Source: Celerinatantimonas sp046054165 (GTDB lineage Bacteria > Pseudomonadota > Gammaproteobacteria > Enterobacterales > Celerinatantimonadaceae). Taken from it: DNA of 64,000 bases. The notes under the pieces are model-generated. The model searched no databases, was not told the DNA's origin, and was given only the letters and a program-made list of their open reading frames with translations. The position numbers were made by a program, and so were the translations under genes. This document shows, piece after piece, positions 43,515-52,513 of the stretch (position 1 is its first letter; every line of letters begins with the position of its first letter). The stretch spans positions 186,001 through 250,000 of the forward strand of contig NZ_JBFNXK010000003.1 of assembly GCF_046054165.1 (NCBI RefSeq). Reading direction: 5' to 3'.

Positions 43515-44894
43515 ATGAAAACTTTTCCCTGGACTATGGCCTTCTTTGCAATCGTCATCCCGACCGGGAGTTGGGCTGCAAATCAGGTCATTGATGATGG
43601 TATTTACATTATTCAGAATAGAAATAGTCAAAAAGCATTAGAAGTGGTTAATGGCGGCGCTGATAATCCAACGAATATTATTCAGGCCAATGTCACCGGC
43701 ACCAATCGCCAAAAATGGCGCGTAACCTACCGAGGTGATGGGTACTATTCTCTGGTGAACTTAGCCGGAGGGGGCAGTGCCGAAGTCTACAACTGGAGTG
43801 CGGACAACGGTGCCAATATATCCGAATGGAGCTACGCCGGACGAGATTCACAGCTCTGGTCTGTCCAGTCTCAACACAATGGTTACTTCACATTAACGAA
43901 TAAGTTTTCTGGCAAAGTCATGGAGGTTTACGAAAGATCCACCAGCAATGGAGCCAATATCAGCCAGTGGGAAGATAACGGTGGGAACTGGCAACAATGG
44001 CAGTTCCGAACTCAGAATACGACCACTTATCACTGGCCACTATCCGGCGATATCGGGACTCATGATCCCACTGTGATTCACGTTAATAACACTTGGTATG
44101 AATTTAATACCGGCAATGGTATCAGCCGTAAAGTTTCCTACAACGGGGGACTGAGTTGGACTAATTTAAGTGCCCTTCTTCCCAATGGTTTAAGCTGGTG
44201 GACAACCTATGTGCCGGATAACAACGGGCTGGATGTCTGGGCCCCGGATGTCCGTAAATTTGGCGACCAATATTACCTCTACTATGCGATTTCAACATTC
44301 GGGTCCAATACCTCTGCCATTGGCCTCTTGAGTAGTTCGGATCCGGCATCGGATCACTGGTCCGATCAAGGGCTAGTTATCCGCAGTAATAGCAATACCG
44401 GTTATAACGCGATCGATCCAGAATTAGTCATCGATGAAAATAACAAACCTTGGCTGGCATTTGGGTCTTGGTTTGACGGGATCAAACTAACCCGGCTCAA
44501 CGCCACCACCATGAAACCTAGTGGCACAATCTACAGTCTGGCTCGGCGCTCCGGAGGAATTGAAGCCACTTCAATCACATATCACAACGGCTATTACTAT
44601 CTATTTGTCTCCGTCGGCCGCTGTTGTCAAGGCGTCAATAGTACCTATCAAATCCGTTATGGGCGGGCGACTTCAATTACCGGCCCTTACCTTGATAAAG
44701 ACGGGGTAGATATGTTAAATGGCGGCGGTAGTTTATTCGATAGCGGAAATGACCACTGGGTCGGTCCTGGCGGCGAAGATATCGTCGATAACCATACCAT
44801 AGTCCGTCATGCCTATGATGCGACTGATAATGGCGCTTCAAAACTGCTCATCAGTGATCTCAACTGGGATGACAATGGCTGGCCCACTTATTAA
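43515..44894 (+). CDS. secreted endo-arabinanase (GH43) with N-terminal ricin-type lectin domain
   Basis: This 459-residue protein has a signal peptide (cleavage after SWA, near residue 21). A ricin-B-like domain spans about 25-165 with three QxW repeats (QKW, QLW, QQW). The GH43 five-bladed propeller spans about 172-459. Catalytic residues fit Asp184 (THDPTV), Asp301 (NAIDPEL) and Glu350 (GGIEATS), with VWAPDV between. The overall pattern is that of subfamily-5 endo-1,5-alpha-arabinanases. It is probably exported to attack plant or algal arabinan. No arabinose genes adjoin it, so it looks like an isolated acquisition. A long inverted repeat follows. Confidence 0.92.
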   Translation: MKTFPWTMAFFAIVIPTGSWAANQVIDDGIYIIQNRNSQKALEVVNGGADNPTNIIQANVTGTNRQKWRVTYRGDGYYSLVNLAGGGSAEVYNWSADNGANISEWSYAGRDSQLWSVQSQHNGYFTLTNKFSGKVMEVYERSTSNGANISQWEDNGGNWQQWQFRTQNTTTYHWPLSGDIGTHDPTVIHVNNTWYEFNTGNGISRKVSYNGGLSWTNLSALLPNGLSWWTTYVPDNNGLDVWAPDVRKFGDQYYLYYAISTFGSNTSAIGLLSSSDPASDHWSDQGLVIRSNSNTGYNAIDPELVIDENNKPWLAFGSWFDGIKLTRLNATTMKPSGTIYSLARRSGGIEATSITYHNGYYYLFVSVGRCCQGVNSTYQIRYGRATSITGPYLDKDGVDMLNGGGSLFDSGNDHWVGPGGEDIVDNHTIVRHAYDATDNGASKLLISDLNWDDNGWPTY

Positions 44895-44914
44895 AGGAAC
44901 GCCTCGGTCGTAAA

Positions 44915-44958
44915 ATTGAGATAAACCTCTGAAAGCAACCAACGAGGTTTGTCTCAAT
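44915..44958. terminator. long inverted repeat between convergent GH43 and phosphatase genes
   Basis: TTGAGA-t-AAACCTC (44916-44929) and GAGGTTT-g-TCTCAA (44944-44957) form a 13-bp stem with one internal mismatch. The position between convergent genes suits a bidirectional terminator. The U-tract is weak. Confidence 0.6.
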
Positions 44959-44973
44959 CAGCACCCATCCAAT

Positions 44974-45561
44974 TTACAATGCACACGGGACCGTTTGGAT
45001 CTGCCCACCTTCAACATAAAAGTAAGCATCTTGTGGACGTGGCTGAGTAAAAACCTGCTCCCGGGATAGTCCAGTCAGCAAGCCTCTTAAAACAGACCCT
45101 GTTAATGCATGGCTGACAACAATCACCCGTTCCGGCGTTTGTGGATCATCCAGCCACTGCTGTAAACGTGCGCAAACCTGCTCATAACGTTCGGCATGAG
45201 GAGCATGGAGATACCAATCTTTACTCCCGATAAATTCCGGGTGCTGAGCTTTAATCTCCGGAGCCACCTGTGCTTCCCAGTCTCCCAGATTAAACTCCAT
45301 GAGCCGATCATCCAATTGAATATCACTCTCGGGATACGAGATGGCTTTGGCAATTAAATGTGCCGTTTGCACGGCTCGGCCCAAAGGACTCGACACAATC
45401 GTCCAGTCTTCGGCAAAAACCCGAGCGGCCAGCGATTCACCAACCGCTTGAGCCTGACGGCACCCTAATTCAGTTAAATTCGAGTTACACTGACCCTGCA
45501 GACGCTGCTCTGCATTGTATTGAGTTTGCCCATGGCGGATGACATAAAATTGGCTCGGCAT
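44974..45561 (-). CDS. histidine phosphatase family protein (PhoE/GpmB-like)
   Basis: This is a 195-residue phosphoglycerate-mutase-fold phosphatase. The catalytic RHG motif has His10 in VIRHGQTQYN. The second-half residues are visible in LMEFNLGDWE and in VVSHALTG (second His near residue 148). Members act on small phosphoesters such as alpha-ribazole phosphate or phosphosugars; the substrate is not assignable. It lies 60 bases after the small membrane protein gene and may share its transcript. Confidence 0.9.
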   Translation of the reverse strand: MPSQFYVIRHGQTQYNAEQRLQGQCNSNLTELGCRQAQAVGESLAARVFAEDWTIVSSPLGRAVQTAHLIAKAISYPESDIQLDDRLMEFNLGDWEAQVAPEIKAQHPEFIGSKDWYLHAPHAERYEQVCARLQQWLDDPQTPERVIVVSHALTGSVLRGLLTGLSREQVFTQPRPQDAYFYVEGGQIQTVPCAL

Positions 45562-45621
45562 AAAAACATCTCTTCAACAACAGATAAGCCAGTATACCGC
45601 GCCTTTATGGCAGATCCACTC

Positions 45622-45909
45622 TCACTGCCAGTCGTTCACCCGATCGGATTCATGCTGCGCCCAAACGTGCTCTCGAGGCTGGCTCAGCTTCTGCCCCCAA
45701 ATCAATAGTCTAGCCATCACAGCCAATCCCAATACCATCCCGAGGATGCCTCCCCAAATAAACACCAAATCATGCCAGAGAAAATGATGCTGCAAACTAA
45801 TCGCAGCAATACTAAAACCCACTCCCCACACGGTCAGAACGATCGCAATTCCTCGCCATACATTCAGGATCACTTTCGGTAACTCGACTGCTTTTACAAT
45901 TGGCATCAT
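45622..45909 (-). CDS. small two-helix membrane protein, 95 aa
   Basis: Two hydrophobic segments (about residues 18-38 and 45-72) are followed by a polar tail ending HESDRVNDWQ. There are two consecutive ATGs; AAGGAG precedes both, and the second (45906) has the better spacing. No family was recognised. It follows the transthyretin-like gene by 28 bases, so the two are probably co-transcribed. Confidence 0.75.
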   Translation of the reverse strand: MMPIVKAVELPKVILNVWRGIAIVLTVWGVGFSIAAISLQHHFLWHDLVFIWGGILGMVLGLAVMARLLIWGQKLSQPREHVWAQHESDRVNDWQ

Positions 45910-45937
45910 GAGCTCCTTCTTTTCGTGGGTCCGGCGA

Positions 45938-46297
45938 TCAATGACTGACCGGACGACTTTGCATGGAAGGTTCCTGATAACTGGACCAGGCCCAAGGACT
46001 AATAAATAAAGGTAAATGGTAATGTTGAACCTTATATGACAACTTAAATTCTATTTGAGCATGAACGTAAAATGATTCCCTTTGCTGCTGTGCAAACCAT
46101 ACTCCAGAGGCAGCCGTCAGGCGATAATGTCCTGCCTCCAATTCACCAAAAATATCGGGACCGATAGCACCATTTTCATCAGTCGGCTGCTGCACCAGTT
46201 CAATCCAGGTTCCGTCAAAACGCTCCAGACGAACATTCATACCAACAACCGGTTGTCCAACAGAAATATCAATGATCAGGGTACTCATCGTACTCAT
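45938..46297 (-). CDS. transthyretin-like protein related to 5-hydroxyisourate hydrolase but lacking most active-site residues
   Basis: This 119-residue protein has the HIUase/transthyretin beta fold: STLIIDISVGQPVVGMNVRL at the start, the core TDENGA and the C-terminal HYHLPLFISPWAWSSY. In true HIUases the active site is a His in the SxHxLD strand, an Arg after DG, the HYH motif and a terminal YRGS. Here those positions are Leu7, Ala44, His92/His94 (kept) and YQEP (107-110). Three of four elements are lost, so urate-pathway hydrolysis is unlikely. No signal peptide is present. AAGGAG supports ATG 46297. No other purine-catabolism gene is nearby. Confidence 0.8.
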   Translation of the reverse strand: MSTMSTLIIDISVGQPVVGMNVRLERFDGTWIELVQQPTDENGAIGPDIFGELEAGHYRLTAASGVWFAQQQRESFYVHAQIEFKLSYKVQHYHLPLFISPWAWSSYQEPSMQSRPVSH

Positions 46298-46418
46298 TAA
46301 ATGCTCCTTTCGTTATTTTTACCAGAAAGTCATACATCTTCCCGGCTACCTGACACTGGATATCAGGTACTAAAAATAACCTTAGTCGAGATTTCCCCAG
46401 AAGCAGAAAAAAATAAGT

Positions 46419-48215
46419 CTATGAAGATAAGGGATTATTCTGGTAATGGATAATAGCTTCAATAAAGGCCTCCCCATAACGCTCTAGTTTTTTACGTCCA
46501 ACCCCCGCAATACTGAGCATCTGAGTGGCCGTCACGGGAAATTCCTGAGCCATCTCGATCAGCGTCGCATCATTAAAAACAACAAACGGAGGAACTTCCT
46601 CCATCTCTGCCAGTTGTTTTCGTAAACGACGAAGCAATGCAAACAATCGTTTATCATATACCGTTGCTAATTTATGCTCTTTTCGGGTAGCCACATTCAA
46701 TCGAGGAAGTGCCAACTGCAACGGCTGCTCTCCTCGCAAAATACCACGAGCAGCCGGAGTCAGTTGAAGCACAGACCCCCGGGTGATGTTTTGCGTCAAA
46801 AATCCTAAGTGAATCAACTGCCGCAGTACACTTATCCAATGGTCATGCGAACGATTTTTACCAATACCGTGAGTCGATAACTTATCATGCCCTTGTTCAA
46901 CAATACGCTGGTTTAGGCTTCCCCGTAACACTTCTATAACATAACCGATACCATAAGACTGATTCAACCGATAAACACACGATAATGCTTTTTGAGCCTC
47001 TTCCAAACCATCGTAACGCTGCGGCGGATCTAAACAAACATCACAGTTTCCACAAGGTTTAGACTGATATTCGCCGAAATAGTTAAGTAATACTTGGCGA
47101 CGACAGGTTTGTGCCTCAGCAAATGCGGCCATAGCATTAAACTTATGGCTTTCTACCCGCCGCAACTGCTCATTCTCCGTTTCATCAATCATCCGCCGGA
47201 TCCACGCGGCATCAGCCGGATCAAATAACATCACCGCTTCCGCGGGTAACCCATCTCGTCCCGCCCGACCGGTTTCCTGATAATAAGCTTCGATATTGCG
47301 TGGGATGTCATAATGCACAACATAACGAACATTAGGCTTATCAATTCCCATACCAAAAGCCACCGTCGCCACGACCACATTCAGTTCATCGTGTTGAAAA
47401 GCATCCTGAACCCGCTGCCGCTCAGCAAGAGCTAACCCGGCATGATAGGCTGCTGAACTAATCCCTTCACCAGCCAATTTAGCGGCCAGTTCCTCGACCC
47501 GTCTTCGGCTTCCACAATACACAATGCCGCATTCGTCATGATGACTTCTGACATATTCGCGCAATTGCTGCCAAGGGCGATATTTCTCCTGAACCGTATA
47601 GCGGATATTGGGTCGATCAAAGCTGGCCTGATGGAAAAATGGATCGCGTAACATCAATCGTTGCAGGATATCTTCACGGGTCGTCTGATCTGCGGTCGCG
47701 GTCAGAGCCACCACCGGCAGCTCAGGAAAACGCTGTTTGATCTGCCCAAGCGCTGCATATTCAGGACGAAAATTATGGCCCCATTGCGAAATACAGTGTG
47801 CTTCATCGATAGCCAGTAAGCTAATCTGCCAATCATTAAAATTAGCTAGAAAATCATTGCCTAGTAATCGTTCGGGGGAAATATACAACAGCTTAATCTG
47901 TTGTCGGTTTAACTGTGCAAACAACTGTTGGGTCTGTTCCCAACTCAAGCTCGAATTCAGATAAGCGGCACTAACCCCATTGTGGAGCAATGCATCCACC
48001 TGATCCTTCATCAACGAAATCAGAGGCGACACGACCACCGTCATTCCCGGAAGCAATAAAGCAGGCACTTGATAACAGAGTGATTTTCCGCCTCCGGTGG
48101 GCATGAGCACCAGTCCATCCTGACCCTCTAAGATCCGATGGATAATCTCCAGTTGCCCCTGTCGAAACTCACTATAACCAAACACATCCTGCAGCACCTG
48201 CGAGGGCGATTTCAT
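46419..48215 (-). CDS. recQ: ATP-dependent DNA helicase RecQ
   Basis: This 598-residue 3'-5' helicase acts in RecF-pathway recombination. Walker A PTGGGKS (Lys44), the DEAH box IDEAHCISQWG, and motif VI QETGRAGRDG are present. The RQC zinc cysteines lie in CRRQVLLNYFGE...CGNCDVC. A C-terminal HRDC domain occupies about 520-598. It is a single-gene unit; the E. coli neighbours rhtC/pldA are missing here. Confidence 0.98.
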   Translation of the reverse strand: MKSPSQVLQDVFGYSEFRQGQLEIIHRILEGQDGLVLMPTGGGKSLCYQVPALLLPGMTVVVSPLISLMKDQVDALLHNGVSAAYLNSSLSWEQTQQLFAQLNRQQIKLLYISPERLLGNDFLANFNDWQISLLAIDEAHCISQWGHNFRPEYAALGQIKQRFPELPVVALTATADQTTREDILQRLMLRDPFFHQASFDRPNIRYTVQEKYRPWQQLREYVRSHHDECGIVYCGSRRRVEELAAKLAGEGISSAAYHAGLALAERQRVQDAFQHDELNVVVATVAFGMGIDKPNVRYVVHYDIPRNIEAYYQETGRAGRDGLPAEAVMLFDPADAAWIRRMIDETENEQLRRVESHKFNAMAAFAEAQTCRRQVLLNYFGEYQSKPCGNCDVCLDPPQRYDGLEEAQKALSCVYRLNQSYGIGYVIEVLRGSLNQRIVEQGHDKLSTHGIGKNRSHDHWISVLRQLIHLGFLTQNITRGSVLQLTPAARGILRGEQPLQLALPRLNVATRKEHKLATVYDKRLFALLRRLRKQLAEMEEVPPFVVFNDATLIEMAQEFPVTATQMLSIAGVGRKKLERYGEAFIEAIIHYQNNPLSS

Positions 48216-48565
48216 ATCTGACTCACTTATCTTTATTTACATCTCAGGGGAACAACTTTGATATGGCAAAGAACGATGTCCCCTAAATAATTCTTTCAAT
48301 TATGCCCGATTCTGAAACCAGAACCCATTCGGATAAGCCGCGTCTTCCATCCCAATCCATGCGATAAAATGTCAGCAATAAAGCGTTTGTATCCGCGTTT
48401 GTGGTGAGTTTAAAGGCCTCATCTCACAAGCAACGGTTTAGTTTAACGCCACAGCTATTTAGCACAAAATGCGATCGATGCACTCATTTTACGGCGAAAA
48501 AACCTTTCGCCCCTATTTTCTTCACTATACTAATTAAATAATACTTTCATGCTGGGGAAGTGCCT
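48216..48565. other. divergent promoter region between recQ and a hypothetical gene
   Basis: No gene was seen. A hairpin GGCGAAA-AAACC-TTTCGCC lies at 48493-48511, about 55 bases before the start of the rightward gene. It might be a leader structure or an operator. No other clear signals were found. Confidence 0.4.
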
Positions 48566-49174
48566 ATGTCAGTCCGCTCCCATATTAATGTTCAACGCGA
48601 TGCTTACATCCGAGAACTATTAGAATGCTGTCTTTCCGCTTCGGAAATAAATCAAAATCAGGGACTGAAACAATGGCTTACCTATGAGCAAAACAGCTAT
48701 CCGGATCAAGTTCCTCTGCCTAGATTTCGTATGGTAGATTGCCGTCAGCAGGGATTGTTTATCGATCCTGAAAATCAGCATCAACACTTGGAATACATCC
48801 ACGATAATACACTTCCTGCCCGGCATCGCTGCCAATTGCATTATATGGCTATGCGTCAGCCACTTTGCCAATATATCGAAATGTCACAGGTGATCCGTAC
48901 ACCTTGGCCTGAAGAGATCCTCTGCATGTATAGCCATGAGCTTATTCCCGGGATGCATTGTCTACAGGCCTGGCAGGTTATTGACAATCCGCCAGTTAGC
49001 CGGATGTTAGCCGGAATGCTACACGAACTCTGGGAACGACTGGCACAAAGCCCGGATCTGTTTGAACAGTTAGATCCATTAATCTGTCAGCTAGGCGAAC
49101 ACTATCCAGCCATCAACCCCTTATGGGGCTCCCGACCTCAACACCAACAAACCACCGTTGAATCAGACTATTAA
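48566..49174 (+). CDS. hypothetical protein, 202 aa, between recQ and rarD
   Basis: The start ATG 48566 is preferred (GGGGAAG nine bases upstream) over a GTG six bases earlier. The protein is soluble, helical and Gln/His/Leu-rich, with several Cys and Met-Trp clusters (MYSHELIPGMHCLQAWQVID). I do not recognise a family. It occupies the place where E. coli has yigI between recQ/pldA and rarD, but it does not look like the YigI hot-dog thioesterase. It is probably real, given its codon use and clear ribosome site. Confidence 0.7.
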   Translation: MSVRSHINVQRDAYIRELLECCLSASEINQNQGLKQWLTYEQNSYPDQVPLPRFRMVDCRQQGLFIDPENQHQHLEYIHDNTLPARHRCQLHYMAMRQPLCQYIEMSQVIRTPWPEEILCMYSHELIPGMHCLQAWQVIDNPPVSRMLAGMLHELWERLAQSPDLFEQLDPLICQLGEHYPAINPLWGSRPQHQQTTVESDY

Positions 49175-49246
49175 TCCAGCATTGTATTTTGCTTTTCTCT
49201 CAGATCTGCTAGATTAATTGCCCTTTAAGATCACTATCATCCCTAT

Positions 49247-50140
49247 ATGAGCCACAATTCATCGGTACGCTTAGGGGCTATTTATGCCTTTACGGCTTAT
49301 CTTATCTGGGGAATTGCCCCCATTTACTTTCGGGCCATCGATCAAGTTGCCGCTTCCGATATCCTGTGCCATCGGATTATCTGGTCATGTGTATTATTGG
49401 TACTGCTGAGTGGATTCACCCGTAACGGCCCTCAAATTCAGCAAATATTACGCCGCCCCCGGCAACTCCTGATATTACTGATCACGGCCCTACTCATCGG
49501 ATGTAACTGGCTGATTTTTATCTGGGCCGTCAACCACCATCATATTCTGGATACCAGTTTAGGTTACTTTATTACACCGCTCGTCAATGTCGTCATGGGC
49601 ATTCTATTTTTACGGGAACGACTCCGGACATTACAATGGCTAGCCGTAATACTGGCGCTGGCCGGAGTCCTTGTGGAATTAATTGAATTTGGGGCTATTC
49701 CCTGGATCGCGAGCGCTTTAGCGCTCTCATTCAGTAGCTATGGATTGCTACGCAAACAGATCCAAATTGCAGCATTACCGGGTCTTTTAATCGAAACGGT
49801 CTGGCTATTACCACTAGCTCTCATCTATCTCATTTTCTGGGATCACAGCGGTTCACCAGAATTATTTACGGCCCATCCCACATTAACACTACTCGTTATC
49901 TGTGCCGGGATCGTCACGACCGTTCCACTGCTATTTTTTACCGGTGCAGCCACACGACTCCCGCTGTCGACACTGGGATTTTTTCAGTATCTAGCCCCAT
50001 CCCTAACCTTTATTCTGGCGATCACCCTCTATCAGGAACCTCTAGCGCCCGAAAGGCTCCTGACATTCGGCTTTATTTGGGTCGCACTACTGGTTTTTAT
50101 TTTCGAAAATCGACGACATGCCCGAATCTCGGCTCACTAA
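49247..50140 (+). CDS. rarD: EamA-family transporter RarD
   Basis: This 297-residue, ten-helix protein matches RarD: GAIYAFTAYLIWGIAPIYFR at the start, the long LLIGCNWLIFIWAVNHHHIL and LGYFITPLVNVVMG, and FFTGAATRLPLSTLGFFQYL. It is in the E. coli position near recQ and uvrD. The RarD name comes from a chloramphenicol-sensitivity link; the true substrate is unknown. No ribosome site precedes the ATG. Confidence 0.95.
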   Translation: MSHNSSVRLGAIYAFTAYLIWGIAPIYFRAIDQVAASDILCHRIIWSCVLLVLLSGFTRNGPQIQQILRRPRQLLILLITALLIGCNWLIFIWAVNHHHILDTSLGYFITPLVNVVMGILFLRERLRTLQWLAVILALAGVLVELIEFGAIPWIASALALSFSSYGLLRKQIQIAALPGLLIETVWLLPLALIYLIFWDHSGSPELFTAHPTLTLLVICAGIVTTVPLLFFTGAATRLPLSTLGFFQYLAPSLTFILAITLYQEPLAPERLLTFGFIWVALLVFIFENRRHARISAH

Positions 50141-50184
50141 GCGTTAACGATCGAGCATCCCCAAAACGGACGGGGCTCAACCGT

Positions 50185-52362
50185 CTAACCTAACGAGATC
50201 AATCGGGCATAAGCGACCACCAGCCATTTACTGCCGACGTCATCAAACTGGACCTGAACCCGGCTTTGTGCCCCGCTCCCTTCATACTGAAGAATTGTCC
50301 CTTCCCCGAATTTAGGGTGCTCAACCCGCTGTCCTAAACGAAACCCAGTCTGTTCAAAAGCCGCCTGTTCGGCCACTGCAGAAAACCGACCACTGGCCAT
50401 CGGCTGGCTGACTTGGGTTGTTAGCCGGATCTCTTCCAAACATTCCACAGGTAACTCCCGAATAAATCGGGATCGACTGTGAAAAGCCTCTTTACCATAA
50501 AGCCGTCGGCTTTCTGCATGACATAGATAAAGCTTCGTCATCGCCCGGGTCATTCCCACATACGCCAATCGACGTTCTTCTTCCAATCGCCCGGATTCAT
50601 CGACCGACTGCTGACTCGGAAACATATCTTCTTCCATCCCCACTAAAAAAACGACGGGGAACTCCAGACCTTTCGCACTATGCAGGGTCATTAACTGAAC
50701 GGCAGACTCATCGGCTTCCGCCTGATTGTCACCGGCTTCTAATGCGGCATGTGATAAGAAAGCCACCAACGGCGATAGTTCTTCATTATTCGGATCCGGC
50801 GTGAATTGACGGGTTGCCGTCACCAGCTCTTTTAAGTTATCGAGGCGAGCCTCTGATTTTTCACCTTTTTCAGCCTCGAACATCGCCATCAGGCCACTGG
50901 CCCGGATCACATATTCGGTCTGTTCATCCAGACTCATGGCGTCGGTATGCTCCGCCAAGCTACTCACCAAATCGATAAAACCTTTGAGGGCATTGCTCGC
51001 TCGCCCATTTAATAATTTATGCTCCATCGCATAGCGGGTTGCATTCCATAAACTCAGTTGCTGTTCACGAGCCACTTGCCGCAATAGTTCAATGGTCCGT
51101 TGCCCAATCCCCCGAGTTGGCGTATTCACGACCCGTTCAAATGAAGCATCATCCTGACGATTATTCATCAGACGTAAGTAGGCCAACGCATCTTTAATTT
51201 CCATACGTTCGAAGAAGCGGACACCACCATAGATCCGATAGGCGAGTTGTTCCTGCATCAGCGCTTCTTCCAAAACCCGCGACTGCGCGTTATTTCGATA
51301 CAAAATAGCACAATCGGACAAGCTCACCCCCTGATCCAGATGCGAGCGGATCCGGGAGACGACAAACCGAGCCTCATCCACTTCATTAAATGCCGAATAG
51401 ACAGAGATGGCTTCTCCGGCTGCATCTTCAGTCCATAATTCTTTGCCTAAACGCCCCTGATTATGAGAAATCAATGCATTCGCTGCTTTCAAGATGATGC
51501 CGCTACTACGATAGTTCTGTTCCAGCCGGATCACGTCCACGTCACTAAAATCCTGACTAAAATTCTGAATATTTTCGATCCGAGCCCCTCGCCAGCCATA
51601 AATCGATTGGTCATCATCGCCCACAATCATCACTTTGGCCGTATGCCCCGCTAACAGCCGCAGCCAGGCATACTGGATCGCGTTAGTATCCTGAAATTCA
51701 TCCACCAATATGTGCTGAAAACGCTGCCGATAATGTTTCAAAGTCGAGGGATTATTTCGCAGCAGTTCCAGAGAACGGAGCAACAATTCAGCAAAATCGA
51801 CTAACCCAGCCCGATCACAAGCATCCTGATAAGTTCGATAGATATCCACCAGCTGTCGCTCAATCGGATTACCCGTCCAGTCGATATGATCCGGACGCAA
51901 TCCTTCATCTTTCTGCGCATTGATAAACCACATGGCCTGTTTCGGCGGCCACTGCTTCTCATCCAGATTAAGGCTCCGGATAATCCGCTTCAACAGCCGA
52001 TGTTGATCTTCTGAATCGATGATTTGAAAATCTTCCGGTAAATTGGCCTGTTGATAATGAGACCGTAACAGACGATGGGCCAGACCATGAAACGTCCCCA
52101 ACCAAATTCCCTGAAACCGGGGACCAACCAGAGAGGCGACCCGATGTCGCATCTCTGCAGCCGCTTTATTGGTGAAGGTTACAGCCAGCAATGCATGGGG
52201 TGAAACCCCTTCAACCTGCATCAAATAGGCGAGTCGGTGCACCAGCACCCGAGTTTTCCCGCTTCCGGCTCCGGCCAGAACCAGCATATTCTGCGCTGGA
52301 GCAGCGACGGCCTGTCGCTGTTTCGAATTAAGACCATCAAGCAGTAACGAGATATCATCCAT
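50185..52362 (-). CDS. uvrD: DNA helicase II UvrD
   Basis: This 725-residue SF1 3'-5' helicase serves nucleotide-excision and mismatch repair. Walker A GAGSGKT is at 31-37. VDEFQDTN, the QNYRSSGIIL and the LMTLHSAKGLEFPVVF motifs are present. A tudor-like C-terminus (RLGQRVEHPKFGEGTILQYEG) is the RNA-polymerase-contacting part. The length is close to E. coli (720). It is convergent with rarD. Confidence 0.98.
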   Translation of the reverse strand: MDDISLLLDGLNSKQRQAVAAPAQNMLVLAGAGSGKTRVLVHRLAYLMQVEGVSPHALLAVTFTNKAAAEMRHRVASLVGPRFQGIWLGTFHGLAHRLLRSHYQQANLPEDFQIIDSEDQHRLLKRIIRSLNLDEKQWPPKQAMWFINAQKDEGLRPDHIDWTGNPIERQLVDIYRTYQDACDRAGLVDFAELLLRSLELLRNNPSTLKHYRQRFQHILVDEFQDTNAIQYAWLRLLAGHTAKVMIVGDDDQSIYGWRGARIENIQNFSQDFSDVDVIRLEQNYRSSGIILKAANALISHNQGRLGKELWTEDAAGEAISVYSAFNEVDEARFVVSRIRSHLDQGVSLSDCAILYRNNAQSRVLEEALMQEQLAYRIYGGVRFFERMEIKDALAYLRLMNNRQDDASFERVVNTPTRGIGQRTIELLRQVAREQQLSLWNATRYAMEHKLLNGRASNALKGFIDLVSSLAEHTDAMSLDEQTEYVIRASGLMAMFEAEKGEKSEARLDNLKELVTATRQFTPDPNNEELSPLVAFLSHAALEAGDNQAEADESAVQLMTLHSAKGLEFPVVFLVGMEEDMFPSQQSVDESGRLEEERRLAYVGMTRAMTKLYLCHAESRRLYGKEAFHSRSRFIRELPVECLEEIRLTTQVSQPMASGRFSAVAEQAAFEQTGFRLGQRVEHPKFGEGTILQYEGSGAQSRVQVQFDDVGSKWLVVAYARLISLG

Positions 52363-52513
52363 TGCGCGCCTTCATCAACTAAAATATGTACAAAAATCCA
52401 GTATACCAAGTTACCTCTGGCAATTGGAGCTTGGGTTAAATTCGAAGAGCCCCTATTGACCTGAGTAACAGATCGCGTTATCAGTAACATTCCCTTTATC
52501 AGGTACCTGTTGC

